From contig JAUJNO010000004.1 in the NCBI GenBank assembly GCA_030448125.1, positions 35,876 through 99,875 of the forward strand: a stretch of 64,000 bases of DNA, given 5' to 3'. Numbering within the stretch: the first letter of the stretch is position 1; every line of letters begins with the position of its first letter. The notes under the pieces are model-generated. The model did no database searches. It saw only the letters and a program-made list of their open reading frames with translations, and was not told where the DNA came from. This DNA is from Rubrobacteraceae bacterium. GTDB lineage: Bacteria; Actinomycetota; Rubrobacteria; Rubrobacterales; Rubrobacteraceae. Below are positions 1-8,410 of the stretch, piece by piece. Made by a program: the position numbers and the translations under genes.

Positions 1-207
1 GCCGTGACCGGCGGTGGCAAGCTGGGCTACAAGGAAAAGAAAGATGGCCTCACCCGCGGTCTCCTGCGGGCGCCTGGTCTCGGCGAGTGGGACAACTTCA
101 CCTGTCTCAACTCTCTACGCGACGTCGAGCCCACCGTGAGTCTTATCCTCAACGATCATGGTCTCGATGATGAGGCGCCCGTCGGGGCGAAGGGAGACGG
201 AGCATGA
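1..207 (+). CDS. drmA: DISARM helicase DrmA, C-terminal end only (partial)
   Basis: The reading frame is open from the first base, so the gene starts outside the window and only about 68 C-terminal residues are seen. It overlaps the DrmB start by four bases (ATGA). The residues include a 'SLRDVEP' segment that I associate with the end of DISARM DrmA helicases, but too little is present to identify the gene from sequence alone. The call rests mainly on its position directly upstream of drmB and drmC. DrmA is the SNF2-like helicase of the DISARM anti-phage system. A generic helicase C-terminus is the alternative. Confidence 0.6.
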   Translation, partial: AVTGGGKLGYKEKKDGLTRGLLRAPGLGEWDNFTCLNSLRDVEPTVSLILNDHGLDDEAPVGAKGDGA

Positions 208-2087
208 ACCCGCCGCGCGGGGGCGCCGGTGCGAGCACCAAGGTCGGTGAGCTGAGGCCGAGCCAGTTGCTCTTCGCCTTTGGTGTCGGAGCTACGGTGG
301 ACCTGCCCAACATCTCCGCGATGGTCATGGGGCTCGACGATTGGGATACGGCCAACTCGGTTCAAATCTCCGAAGAGCGCCTTTTGGCCGCGGTACGCGA
401 GCAGCTCGGCGCTCAGGTCGAACGCCTGCTCTCCCCGCCTCAATCCCCTGAAACCCAGGGTTTTGTGAGCCCCTTCGACGCCGGCGCCAACGTTGGCGTT
501 CCCGTCGCGCCCTTCCCACGGTGGATGCTCTGCCCGTACTGCCGACTCCTCGCACCGCTGAGGTCTGAGCTGTTCACGCTCAAGGCTAACCCTTACCGGC
601 CGGATCGCGCGGCCTACGTCCACGAAAACTGCCGCAAGCCCGGCAAGCCGCCTACCGTGCTCCCCGCCCGTTTCCTCCTGGCCTGCGAGCGCGGCCACCT
701 CGACGACTTCCCTTGGGTCACGTTCGTACACCGGGGCGAGACCGACTGCCGCTCCCTGCTTAGGTTGCGCGAGTATGGCGTCTCCGGCGAGGCGGCTGAC
801 GTCGAGGTCTTCTGCGACACCTGCGGGATGCGTCGTCGAATGTCCGCCGCCTTCGGTCTGCAAGGGCAACGGGAGATGCCCGACTGCAACGCGCGTCTCC
901 CACACTTGAGGAGCTACGAGGAGGACGGCTGCGAGGAGAAGATGAGGCCGATCCTCCTCGGGGCCTCGAACCTCTGGTTCCCGGTCGCTCTCTCGACCCT
1001 GGCCGTGCCGACCAAGTCCAACAGGCTCGAACAGCTCGTCGAGGACAACTGGGGGAAGGTGCAGGCGATCACCTCCCTGGAGGTGCTCAAAGCCTTCAAG
1101 ACCATAGGGCAGCTCGGCGCCTTCGCCGAGTACGAAGACGAGGAGCTATGGGCCGCGATCCAGGCCAAACGCAAATCGTCGGAAGGAGAGACGAACGGAG
1201 AAGTGCGTGACCTCAAGGGGCCGGAGTGGGAAGTCTTCTCCCGGCCCAAGTCTGCCGAGCTCACCGAGGATTTCAGGCTGCGGCCCGTAAACGCTCCTAA
1301 CGGGTACGACGATCTGATCTCGGAGGTAGTGCTGGTCGAGCGCCTTAGGGAGGTGAGGGCACTCGTGGGCTTCACCCGCGTAGGTTCTCCGGGCGACTTC
1401 AACGACGCTGCCGAGGTGCCCGCCGAGCGCCGGGTACATATAGCCCGTCGCCCGCCGCGGTGGGTGCCGGCCTCCGAAGTTCGCGGAGAAGGCATCTTCA
1501 TCCGCTTCGACGAGAGGGTGATCGCCGCGTGGTGCGGCACCGAGGCCGCCCGCCAGCGGGAGAAAGAGTTCATGGCGGCCCACCGCCAGTGGCGCAGGAT
1601 GAGGAACATAGAGCCCGCGGACGCCGGGTTCCCCGGTATTCGTTACGTGTTGCTCCATTCCTTCGCCCATGCCTTCATACGCCAGCTCGCGCTCGGCTCC
1701 GGCTACACCGCCGCGAGCATCCGCGAGCGGATCTACTCGCGAGAACCAGGCTCGGAGGCGGAGCCGATGGCCGGGGTGCTCCTCTACACCGCCGCCCCCG
1801 ACAGCGAAGGGACTCTGGGAGGGTTGGTGAGCCTCGGAGACCCCGAGATACTCGGCTCTCACCTCGACGCGGCCCTCGAACAGGTTCGTCTCTGCGCTTC
1901 GGATCCGCTTTGTGCCGAGAACGCTCCTCAGGAAGCCGCGGTCCACGGCGCGGCCTGCCACGCTTGCCTGTTCGCTCCCGAGACCTCTTGCGAGCGCGGA
2001 AACAAGTACCTCGATCGCACCACCATGGTAAGCACGTTTGGGCACGGCACGAGTGCCTTCTTCGATAGAAACGGTTTGCAGAGGTGA
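204..2087 (+). CDS. drmB: DISARM protein DrmB (DUF1998 family)
   Basis: A 627-residue protein with the layout of DrmB, the DUF1998 component of the DISARM anti-phage system. Cysteine pairs look like zinc sites: C110-P-Y-C113 early, a CERGHLDDFPW block, CDTCG near residue 212, and a C-terminal CHACLF...SCERGN block followed by YLDRT, typical of DUF1998. The start overlaps the upstream helicase end (ATGA) and the stop overlaps the downstream drmC start, so the three genes are probably translated as one unit. DrmB acts with DrmA in restricting incoming phage DNA. Length is normal for the family and the frame is intact. Confidence 0.88.
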   Translation: MNPPRGGAGASTKVGELRPSQLLFAFGVGATVDLPNISAMVMGLDDWDTANSVQISEERLLAAVREQLGAQVERLLSPPQSPETQGFVSPFDAGANVGVPVAPFPRWMLCPYCRLLAPLRSELFTLKANPYRPDRAAYVHENCRKPGKPPTVLPARFLLACERGHLDDFPWVTFVHRGETDCRSLLRLREYGVSGEAADVEVFCDTCGMRRRMSAAFGLQGQREMPDCNARLPHLRSYEEDGCEEKMRPILLGASNLWFPVALSTLAVPTKSNRLEQLVEDNWGKVQAITSLEVLKAFKTIGQLGAFAEYEDEELWAAIQAKRKSSEGETNGEVRDLKGPEWEVFSRPKSAELTEDFRLRPVNAPNGYDDLISEVVLVERLREVRALVGFTRVGSPGDFNDAAEVPAERRVHIARRPPRWVPASEVRGEGIFIRFDERVIAAWCGTEAARQREKEFMAAHRQWRRMRNIEPADAGFPGIRYVLLHSFAHAFIRQLALGSGYTAASIRERIYSREPGSEAEPMAGVLLYTAAPDSEGTLGGLVSLGDPEILGSHLDAALEQVRLCASDPLCAENAPQEAAVHGAACHACLFAPETSCERGNKYLDRTTMVSTFGHGTSAFFDRNGLQR

Positions 2088-2875
2088 CGCCGGAGGAGGT
2101 CAGGCTTCTCGAAAGTGTCACCGCCACGGCGCGAGAGCTACCCTGGGGGGTCGTTGAGGACCTCTGCGATGCTCTCGGCAGCTTGCCAGAAGACGCTCCT
2201 CAAAGGCAACGTGCCGCCTTACCCGGCATCGTTCCCTCACACCGAGCCCGCGCGCGGGTTGCCGGTTTGGTCGAGGCTTGGAGCGCGGCGCCCCACGTGA
2301 GCCCGGCCAGTTTGACGTGGGGCCTACGTACAGCCTTGGACGTAGACGAGCATCATCGCCGTAAACAATCCATCGAGCTCGTTTGGACGGGACCAGCCCC
2401 CGGCGACACGACGCTAAGACGCACGGACCAAGTCCTCCTCGATCTCATCCGCACCGCCCAGCATGAGCTCTACCTCGTCACCTTCGCCGCGTACAAGATA
2501 CCGGTTCTCAACAAAGCGATGTTGTCGGCGGCCCAGCGTGGCGTCGATATTTACCTCATCTTCGAAGGCGACGTCGGCAAGACGGCCTTCGCTGCGATCA
2601 AGGCTGTAGGAGAAGAGCTTGAAGTCCTCGCCAACATATACATCTGGCCCCTTGACAAGCGCCCCAGAGATGCGGCAGGACGTCATGGTTCCTTGCATGC
2701 GAAATGCGCGGTGTCGGACGGGGAAGACTTGCTGGTCTCTAGCGCCAACCTCACCGAGTACGCGCTTAATATGAACATGGAGCTAGGCATATTGGTGCGT
2801 GGGGGAACCCTTCCGGGTCGCGTGGTTAGACATCTGCAGCAACTCGTAGACGAAGAGACCCTGGTGCCTGTCTAG
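2084..2875 (+). CDS. drmC: DISARM phospholipase D-like protein DrmC
   Basis: A 263-residue protein of the PLD superfamily, translated from a GTG start that overlaps the drmB stop. The C-terminal half has one HKD-type site, LHAKCAVSD followed by SSANLTEYAL, and a preceding segment (VLLDLIRTAQHELYLVTFAAYK) is typical of DrmC. The N-terminal 90 residues are helical and lack an obvious fold. DrmC is a core DISARM component, although in tested systems it has been dispensable for some phages. A stand-alone PLD nuclease is the alternative, but the order A-B-C is diagnostic. The methyltransferase and class-specific genes must lie upstream, outside the window. Confidence 0.87.
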   Translation: MTPEEVRLLESVTATARELPWGVVEDLCDALGSLPEDAPQRQRAALPGIVPSHRARARVAGLVEAWSAAPHVSPASLTWGLRTALDVDEHHRRKQSIELVWTGPAPGDTTLRRTDQVLLDLIRTAQHELYLVTFAAYKIPVLNKAMLSAAQRGVDIYLIFEGDVGKTAFAAIKAVGEELEVLANIYIWPLDKRPRDAAGRHGSLHAKCAVSDGEDLLVSSANLTEYALNMNMELGILVRGGTLPGRVVRHLQQLVDEETLVPV

Positions 2876-3053
2876 CCTCTGAACGACCGCGAGTGCCGAG
2901 CAACATCCGGCGGGCCGGTTGCGATTTCCGGCAACGAAGAGCTGCTCCCACGAATCACCGCTTAAGTCCTCTACCTCCAGTAACCCGTGTTTGCAGACCA
3001 CTCATGAACGTGTGATGCGTTGTGATACAATTACAGGCAAAGGGGAGGGCCAT

Positions 3054-3344
3054 GTGGTGCGGATTCGGAGTCTTGATTGGCGGCCGGACCGGGTGGAGCA
3101 CATAGCGAAACACGACATTGAGCCCTACGAGGTCGAGGAGGCGGTGTTCGGTGACCGGCGCGGGCTCTTGAGCAAGGCGGGACCGGCGAGGAGGAACCCG
3201 GCGGAGACGGTTTACAGATACCTGGGGCGCACAGAGGCCGGGCGCTACCTGTTCGCGGTACTGCTTTACACCGGACAGGGGAGAGCGCTGCCCGTCACCG
3301 CCAGGGACATGACCGACGAAGAGCGAAGGAGATACTCGCGATGA
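3054..3344 (+). CDS. BrnT-like toxin (RelE-fold RNase)
   Basis: About 96 residues from the GTG at 3054, chosen because an AGGGGAGGG ribosome-binding site ends a few bases upstream. The frame is open further upstream to an ATG at 2919, but that extension looks non-coding. The pattern 'W..DRVEHIAKHDIEPYEVEEAVF', then 'YRYLGRTEAGRYLFAVLL', then 'ARDMTDEERRRY' matches the BrnT family, ribonuclease toxins of type II toxin-antitoxin systems. The stop overlaps the next start (ATGA), the usual coupling to an antitoxin. It lies 180 bases after the DISARM genes, in the same accessory block. Confidence 0.72.
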   Translation: MVRIRSLDWRPDRVEHIAKHDIEPYEVEEAVFGDRRGLLSKAGPARRNPAETVYRYLGRTEAGRYLFAVLLYTGQGRALPVTARDMTDEERRRYSR

Positions 3345-3640
3345 ACCCTAAGACCAGCAGTGAGAAGCGTCGAGCAGAACTCGAAGAGCAGAGGGTGGTA
3401 GAAGAAGGCTCCGTCGAGGATCTCGCCGGCTTCTATGACAAGACGGACACTGGCGATCTGCCTTGGGAAGAGGCCGAAGGCGTGATCATAGAGCGGCCGG
3501 AGCTTGAGCAGATCTCCATAAGGTTGCCCAAAGAGGACCTGGAGCGCATCAGGCGGCGCGCCGCCAAAGCGGGCATTGGCTACACCACCCTCATCCGCAT
3601 GATCTTGCGGGCGCACCTCGACGACTCGCTGGTCCGCTAG
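3341..3640 (+). CDS. BrnA/CopG-like antitoxin
   Basis: A 99-residue protein overlapping the BrnT-like toxin by four bases. The N-terminal half is acidic and probably binds the toxin. The C-terminal part, 'QISIRLPKEDLERIRRRAAKAGIGYTTLIRMIL', is a ribbon-helix-helix DNA-binding module of the CopG/BrnA type. Such antitoxins neutralise the toxin and repress their own operon. In the classical BrnTA arrangement the toxin comes first, as here. A generic CopG-family antitoxin is equally acceptable as a name. Confidence 0.72.
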   Translation: MNPKTSSEKRRAELEEQRVVEEGSVEDLAGFYDKTDTGDLPWEEAEGVIIERPELEQISIRLPKEDLERIRRRAAKAGIGYTTLIRMILRAHLDDSLVR

Positions 3641-3707
3641 CAAGAACCACTGGTGGAGCGAGGCGCGCATCCGAGCGTTCTCAGAGGACGAGGAGGTCGT
3701 TGGTACG

Positions 3708-4169
3708 ATGGGCATGTTCGACTACGTAAGGGTGGAGGGCCACGCTTTACCCGGGCTGGATCCGAAACTATTCGAGCAAAGACAGGACGAAAATGAGTCG
3801 TTGGTAGAGGGGCCAGCCGTCTTCCAGACCAAGGACCTCGAGAATTACCTGGGCACCTACGTAATAAAGGACGGCAGGTTCTTCGAGCGGATCTACCAGA
3901 GGGAGAAGGTGCCAGAGGAGGAGCGCACCTACTACTGTAAGCCCGAGTGGGACGAGGGTGGCAAGATCTTCGGTAAAGATCACTACCGGTGGGTAGGAGC
4001 CAAGAGAATCGTGGGGCACAAAGACGTAGACCTCGACTACCATGGAGACATCTGGTTCTACGCGAGCAAGAAAGAACTCGGGCTGGCGGAGGACCGGAGG
4101 AGCGGCTTGGTCGAGTTCAAGGCCCGCTTCACCCACGGTGACCTTGAGTGGATAAAGTCCATCGAGTGA
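3708..4169 (+). CDS. hypothetical protein, 'MGMFDYV' family
   Basis: A 153-residue soluble protein of unknown function. It begins MGMFDYVRVEG and contains 'FQTKDLENYLGTYVIKDGRFF'. This start and 'FQTKDL...Y.I.DGR' pattern recur in small uncharacterised proteins often found in phages, prophages and other accessory DNA (recalled, not searched). The rest is rich in aromatic and charged residues (for example YHGDIWFYASKK). No catalytic motif, signal peptide or membrane segment is visible. Its place after a toxin-antitoxin pair and DISARM supports an accessory origin. Confidence 0.55.
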   Translation: MGMFDYVRVEGHALPGLDPKLFEQRQDENESLVEGPAVFQTKDLENYLGTYVIKDGRFFERIYQREKVPEEERTYYCKPEWDEGGKIFGKDHYRWVGAKRIVGHKDVDLDYHGDIWFYASKKELGLAEDRRSGLVEFKARFTHGDLEWIKSIE

Positions 4170-4407
4170 GCTCACTTGAGCGGTAGGAATTTACTGCAAC
4201 CGTACTGGCACGCGACGGTATGGGGCGGCCGAGAGACGCTTGCCGGATCGGCGAAAACTTCATAGAATAAGCGAAAAGTAGGACGGAGCGGGACTGGGCG
4301 GCACGGGTTATTTGGGATTGGAAATCGCATAGGCGGTTTGAAGCCGTCTCTCCCATCGAGCCCCACCCTCTCCGCTTCTTTGCGCTCTATGGGGAAGGAG
4401 GAGAGCG

Positions 4408-5025
4408 ATGGACTCCGGGAAGCCCGACACCGAGAGCTCACGGACGCCGGACTGGGCGCCCGAGGAGAGGATCAGCTGGTTCCCCGTCCCCGACGAGGAG
4501 GATCTCGACCCGCGCGTCTCCGAGCTGGTCGCCAAACAGCGCGAGAAGTTGGGCGCGCCGAACAACGTCGTGCGCACCCACGCCTGGCGGCCGGAGTTGA
4601 TGCTGCGTTGGCTCGACTTCTACGAGTTCATCAGCAAGGGGCCTTCGGGGCTTTCCCGCGTCGAGCGGGAGATGATCGGGGTGGTAGTCTCCGCCGAGAA
4701 CCGCTGCGTCTTCTGACTCACAAACCACGGCGCCGAGTTGCGGCGCCTTACCGATGACCCGGTACTCTCCGAGCGCATCGTCCAAGATTACCGCCGCGCA
4801 CCCCTTGACGAGAAGACGCGCGCCATGCTCGACTACGCGATCAAGATAACCCGAACGCCCGTGGACTGCGACGAGAGGGACATAGAGAAGCTACAGACTC
4901 TAGGCTTCAGCCTCGACGACGTCTACGACATCATCACAACCGCCAGCGTCTACAACTACAATAACCGCGTCGCCGAGGCCGCCGGACACCTGCCGGACCG
5001 CAAGAACCACGGACTTTTCCGCTAG
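4408..5025 (+). CDS. AhpD-like peroxidase-related protein with in-frame UGA (candidate selenoprotein)
   Basis: One reading frame runs from the ATG at 4408 (AAGGAGG just upstream) to 5025, interrupted only by a TGA at 4714-4716, codon 103. The context is C100-V-F-[UGA]-L-T-N-H107, so UGA replaces the second cysteine of the AhpD-family CxxC...H redox motif. Sequence after it ('GAELRRLTDDPVLSERIVQDYR', '...DDVYDIITTASVYNYNNRVAEA') is typical of the uncharacterised peroxidase-related family (TIGR01926-like), and total length, 205 codons, is right. AhpD-like selenoproteins are known elsewhere. A 7-bp GC hairpin starts 12 nt after the UGA. If read through, this is a thiol/selenol peroxidase-like enzyme. 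The alternative is a TGC-to-TGA nonsense mutation or base error. Confidence 0.68.
4714..4747 (+). promoter_or_regulatory. SECIS-like hairpin downstream of the in-frame UGA
   Basis: After the UGA at 4714-4716 and a 12-nt spacer, GGCGCCG (4729-4735) pairs perfectly with CGGCGCC (4741-4747), leaving the five-base loop AGTTG. Bacterial SECIS elements lie inside the coding region just after UGA, with an apical stem-loop at about this distance and a G-U in the loop. There is no clear bulged U. The local GC richness means a stem could also arise by chance from the coding sequence. Confidence 0.45.
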
Positions 5026-5062
5026 CTGTCGTTTGCCTGCGTCGTTGTTCATACGTAGGTGA

Positions 5063-5839
5063 GTGACGAGGCATGCGTTGAGCTACTTCGAGTCTCGGGA
5101 TGCGGCGGAGCGATACGCCGGCAGCCGTCCCTACTTCCACCCGTTGGTGGTAAAGAAGATCAGAGACTTCCTTGAGCTTCGCGAGCCTGTTCCTCGGGCT
5201 CTCGACGTGGCCTGCGGTACCGGGCAATCCACCGTGGCGTTGAAAGAGATCGCCTCCCGGGTCGTCGGTACTGACGTCTCACGGGAGATGCTTGCCCGAG
5301 CGCCGCGCGAAGGCGGTGTGCGGTACGTGGAGGCGCCCGCAGAGGACTTGCCCTTTGCGGATGGATCTTTTCGACTAATCACGGTCGCCCTGGCCTTTCA
5401 CTGGTTCGATCGCTCGCGTTTTCTTGTCGAGGCTCGTCGCGTGCTCGATACGTCCGGGTGGCTGGTCATCTACGACAACGGGTTCTTCGGGGAGATGAAG
5501 GAAAATCCAAAGCACGAACGCTGGTACAAGGAAGATTACCTCGCACGCTATCCCAGTCCGCCTCGCAACAAAGAGCCCCTCACGGACGACGAATGCCGGA
5601 AGCACGGGCTTCGGCTCGTCGAGAGGGAGAGTTACACCAACGAGGTTGCTTTCTCCGCCGAAGAGATTGCGAGCTACCTCATGACGCAGAGCAACGTGAC
5701 CGCAGCCGTCGAGGACGGAGGGGAGAGCTCGGAAAGCGTCCGCGAATGGTTGGTAGAGTCCGTAGCCCCGATGTTCGGGAAGCCGCGAGGCACTTTTCGG
5801 TTTGGTGGCACCATAGAGTATCTCCAGGCGGTCATCTAA
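5063..5839 (+). CDS. class I SAM-dependent methyltransferase
   Basis: A 258-residue cytosolic protein from a GTG start. Motif I is 'ALDVACGTGQST' (residues about 46-57), motif II 'VVGTDVSREML', and the motif III region is 'AEDLPFADGSFRLITVALAFHWFDR', typical of Methyltransf_11 proteins. The HWF tripeptide is common in small-molecule methyltransferases of this group. Substrate cannot be read from the sequence. It follows the candidate selenoprotein by under 40 bases and may be co-transcribed with it. The frame is intact. Confidence 0.82.
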   Translation: MTRHALSYFESRDAAERYAGSRPYFHPLVVKKIRDFLELREPVPRALDVACGTGQSTVALKEIASRVVGTDVSREMLARAPREGGVRYVEAPAEDLPFADGSFRLITVALAFHWFDRSRFLVEARRVLDTSGWLVIYDNGFFGEMKENPKHERWYKEDYLARYPSPPRNKEPLTDDECRKHGLRLVERESYTNEVAFSAEEIASYLMTQSNVTAAVEDGGESSESVREWLVESVAPMFGKPRGTFRFGGTIEYLQAVI

Positions 5840-5894
5840 CACGGTTTCTCGATTCGCCCTCCGTTCATCCTCGCTACCATTTGGTAAACTCTGC

Positions 5895-6166
5895 GGGCCG
5901 CGCTAAGCGGGGAGCTGGCGATGCCCTGTACCTGCGATCGCCTAGCAGGGCCTAGATCCCCGCCCGAGGCGGCCCGGGTTCGGTTGAAACCGGTGCGGTC
6001 GATGTTGAGGGCCTGGTCTCGGGCAATGGGACCCCGCGAATCGTGTCAGGGCCGGGAGGCAGCAGCACTAAGCGGGTAATCTCATGTGCTATCGGGGTAG
6101 CCGGGCCGGAGTCGACGGCCGGGAGTTCGCCGGGTCCGAGTCCGTCGAAGGCGGGGTGCGCGGCAT
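5895..6166 (+). ncRNA. ffs: signal recognition particle RNA, long form with Alu domain
   Basis: The block from 5901 ('GCTAAGCGGGGAG', 'ATGCCCTGTACCTGCGATC', 'CTAGCAGGGCC') matches the Alu-domain start of Bacillus-type SRP RNA. 'GTGTCAGGGCCGGGAGGCAG', 'CAGCACTAAGCGGG' and 'TCTCATGTGC' match the conserved Ffh-binding domain. The ends pair: GCCGCGC (5897-5903) with GCGCGGC (6158-6164), giving about 270 nt. A T-rich run follows at 6166-6180 and could end transcription. It lies just upstream of dnaX, a common position. The exact termini are estimates. Confidence 0.88.
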
Positions 6167-6195
6167 TTTGATCTTTTTCTCGGGGGAGGCTCCGC

Positions 6196-6201
6196 TATAC
6201 T
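6196..6201 (+). promoter_or_regulatory. candidate -10 box upstream of dnaX
   Basis: A TATACT hexamer lies 39 bases before the dnaX start and 30 bases after the 3' end of the SRP RNA. A weak TTTTTC 16 bases upstream could serve as -35. This suggests dnaX has its own promoter. Confidence 0.4.
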
Positions 6202-6239
6202 AGCGGTGTGAGACCTCCCCGAACCACCATCTTCTAAAT

Positions 6240-8192
6240 ATGCGCCACGTCTCGCTCTACCGCAAGTGGCGCCCCCGCACCTTCGACGCGGTTGCCGGGC
6301 AAGAGCCGGTGGTGCGGACACTCGAGCGCGCCATAGAGACGGATCGCGTAGCGCACGCTTACCTGTTCTCGGGACCCAGGGGGACGGGGAAGACCTCAAC
6401 GGCGAAGGTGCTGGCGATGGGCTTGAACTGCGAGAAGGGACCGACGCCGGAGCCGGACGGGACGTGCGAGAGCTGCCGGGCGATCGTCAACAACTCCTCG
6501 ATGGACGTGCTGGAGATGGACGCTGCCTCGAACCGGGGGATAGACGAGATCCGGGACCTCCGGGACAGGGTGAACCTGGCGCCCACGCAGGGGCGCATGA
6601 AGGTCTACATCATCGACGAGGTCCACATGCTCACCACGGAGGCGTTCAACGCGCTCTTGAAGATGCTCGAGGAGCCGCCGGAGCACGTGGTCTTTGTTCT
6701 GGCGACGACCGAGAAGCACAAGGTCTTGCCCACGATCATAAGCCGCTGCCAGAGCTTCGACTTCCGCAGACCCGGGGTCTCGCTGCTCTCGGAGAAGCTT
6801 CGCGAGATCGCTAACGCCGAGGGGATAGAGGTCGAGCCGGCGGCACTCACCCTGATCGCACGCGAGGGCAGGGGCTCGTTCCGGGATGCCGAGGGCCTCC
6901 TGGACCAGCTTGCCTCGTTCGCCGACGGTCCTATAACCGCCGCGCGCGTCCGGGAGCTCCTGGGCAGCGCTGGCTCGGAGGCGCTGCTGGAGACGACGGA
7001 CGCGCTCTACGAGCGGCGGGCGGCGGACGCTTTGCGCATTGTGGACAGGCTTCAGAACGAGGGGAAGGACCTCTCGCGGTTCGTCGGTGAGCTCGTCGCG
7101 CACCTCAGGCGCCTCATGCTTCTGCCGCACGCCCCCGAGGTCGCGCTCGCCGAGGTTGGGGCGGAGGAGAGGGCGGGTCTCGAAGAGCAGGCGTCGCGCA
7201 TCCCGGCCGCCGGGGTGGTGCGCATGATCGAGTCTTTAGGCGACTCCCTCTCGCGCGCCAAACGCGGCGGTGACCCGAAGCTGGAACTGGAGCTGACCTT
7301 CCTCAAGCTCGCCCGTGACTACACCGAGCCCTCCGAGTACGCCCTCGTGGGACGCCTCGAGGCGCTGGAGAAGGCCGTCGCGAACGGAGCTGCCGTCGCC
7401 GCCGTGCCAGACATGCCCTCGCGTGCGGAAGAGGCGGAACCCGAGACCGCGGAACAGGCCGCGCCCGTGGAGGCCGCGGCGCCGGAAGCCGCGCCCGGGG
7501 CGGAAGCCGCACGCTACGCTGGAGGGAACCAGGAAGATAGCGGGCCGGAGGAGGCCGGATCGGGGCAGGGGCCGGAGCGTGATGATGGGCAGGATGGGCT
7601 GGTTGGGGTTGGGGCCGTGGCGGCGCGGTGGGGCCAGGTCATGCAGGACTTGAAGGACCGCAAGCAGGCCCTCACGGCCACCGTCTTCGCGGAGGGGCTG
7701 CCATCGAGCTTTCAGGATGGGGTCCTGGAGATCACGTTTCCCAAAGAATCGGACTTCTACGCGAAAGAGGCCGGAAAGAGTCGTCACGCCGAAGCTCTTG
7801 GGGAGGTTCTGGAGAGACGGTTCGGGGTGAGGCCACGGCTGGAGTTTCGTATCGCCGGCGCGGATGGATCGGCCTCCGCAGGCTCTCCGAGCATGAGAAC
7901 CCCAGCGGAGGGCGTGAACGAGGATGTCCCGCCCTCTCGGCCGCAACCGTCACGCGAGGTCCCCGAAGCTACTCCCGGGAGGATGCCGGAGCCCGAAGCG
8001 AAGACGCCGCGACGCGGGATCTCGGGAGGCGTGGATCTAGCGCCGGAACCGGAGATCGAGGACGGACCGGCCGGGGAGAGTGGGGGGGGCGAAGATATAA
8101 TTCGGGACCCGCGGGAGGTGCTCGCCATGGCTCGGGAGCGGTTCGGTCCCGTCGGGGGGCTTCCCGAGGGCAAGCAAAACGGAGGTAGCTAA
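6240..8192 (+). CDS. dnaX: DNA polymerase III subunit gamma/tau
   Basis: A 650-residue clamp-loader subunit. The AAA+ module starts 'SLYRKWRPRTFDAVAGQE', with Walker A GPRGTGKTS (K51), zinc-module cysteines at 64, 76 and 79, Walker B 'YIIDEVHML', and the arginine-finger region 'TIISRCQSFDF'. After about residue 370 comes a low-complexity Ala/Glu/Pro linker. A tau-like domain, 'VMQDLKDRKQALTATVFAEG...LEITFPKES', follows, then a proline/acid-rich tail. It loads the beta clamp during replication. In most Gram-positive genomes ybaB and recR follow directly; here they are about 9 kb away. The frame is intact. Confidence 0.96.
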   Translation: MRHVSLYRKWRPRTFDAVAGQEPVVRTLERAIETDRVAHAYLFSGPRGTGKTSTAKVLAMGLNCEKGPTPEPDGTCESCRAIVNNSSMDVLEMDAASNRGIDEIRDLRDRVNLAPTQGRMKVYIIDEVHMLTTEAFNALLKMLEEPPEHVVFVLATTEKHKVLPTIISRCQSFDFRRPGVSLLSEKLREIANAEGIEVEPAALTLIAREGRGSFRDAEGLLDQLASFADGPITAARVRELLGSAGSEALLETTDALYERRAADALRIVDRLQNEGKDLSRFVGELVAHLRRLMLLPHAPEVALAEVGAEERAGLEEQASRIPAAGVVRMIESLGDSLSRAKRGGDPKLELELTFLKLARDYTEPSEYALVGRLEALEKAVANGAAVAAVPDMPSRAEEAEPETAEQAAPVEAAAPEAAPGAEAARYAGGNQEDSGPEEAGSGQGPERDDGQDGLVGVGAVAARWGQVMQDLKDRKQALTATVFAEGLPSSFQDGVLEITFPKESDFYAKEAGKSRHAEALGEVLERRFGVRPRLEFRIAGADGSASAGSPSMRTPAEGVNEDVPPSRPQPSREVPEATPGRMPEPEAKTPRRGISGGVDLAPEPEIEDGPAGESGGGEDIIRDPREVLAMARERFGPVGGLPEGKQNGGS

Positions 8193-8198
8193 GGTCTA

Positions 8199-8258
8199 TG
8201 GGGAAGCGTAAGGACGTCAAAACGTCCGCTCGCTTTCGCAACCCCCTCGTCCGGTAGT
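8199..8258 (+). repeat. short copy of the ybaB 5' end with hairpin, after dnaX
   Basis: Seven bases after the dnaX stop an ATG opens a 19-codon frame beginning MGKRKDVK, nearly the same as the real YbaB start (LGKRKNVNKMM) at 17396. The DNA matches over about 20 bases with one or two differences. It also forms a hairpin, GGACGT-CAAA-ACGTCC, flanked by AAGCG/CGCTT. This looks like the abandoned start of ybaB left at its ancestral place behind dnaX. A related copy lies at 17054. A hairpin repeat resembling ybaB by chance is the alternative. Confidence 0.5.
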
Positions 8259-8410
8259 AGCCTCCGCCGCTACCCGAGGCTCCCGCGCTCCCTTCCCCTG
8301 GCACCACCTCGTAGAGCATACTCCCCTCGGCCGGCGCAAGATCCAGGCCGGGGACCGCGCCCCGGCCGTCCTCACCACCGCTCGACGCGCCCGGCGGCGC
8401 GCGTTACGAG

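Noticed and set aside
1146..2045. Long minus-strand frame opposite drmB
   Set aside because: It is a shadow of the GC-rich coding sequence of drmB; composition is Arg/Gly/Pro-biased and no family pattern appears.
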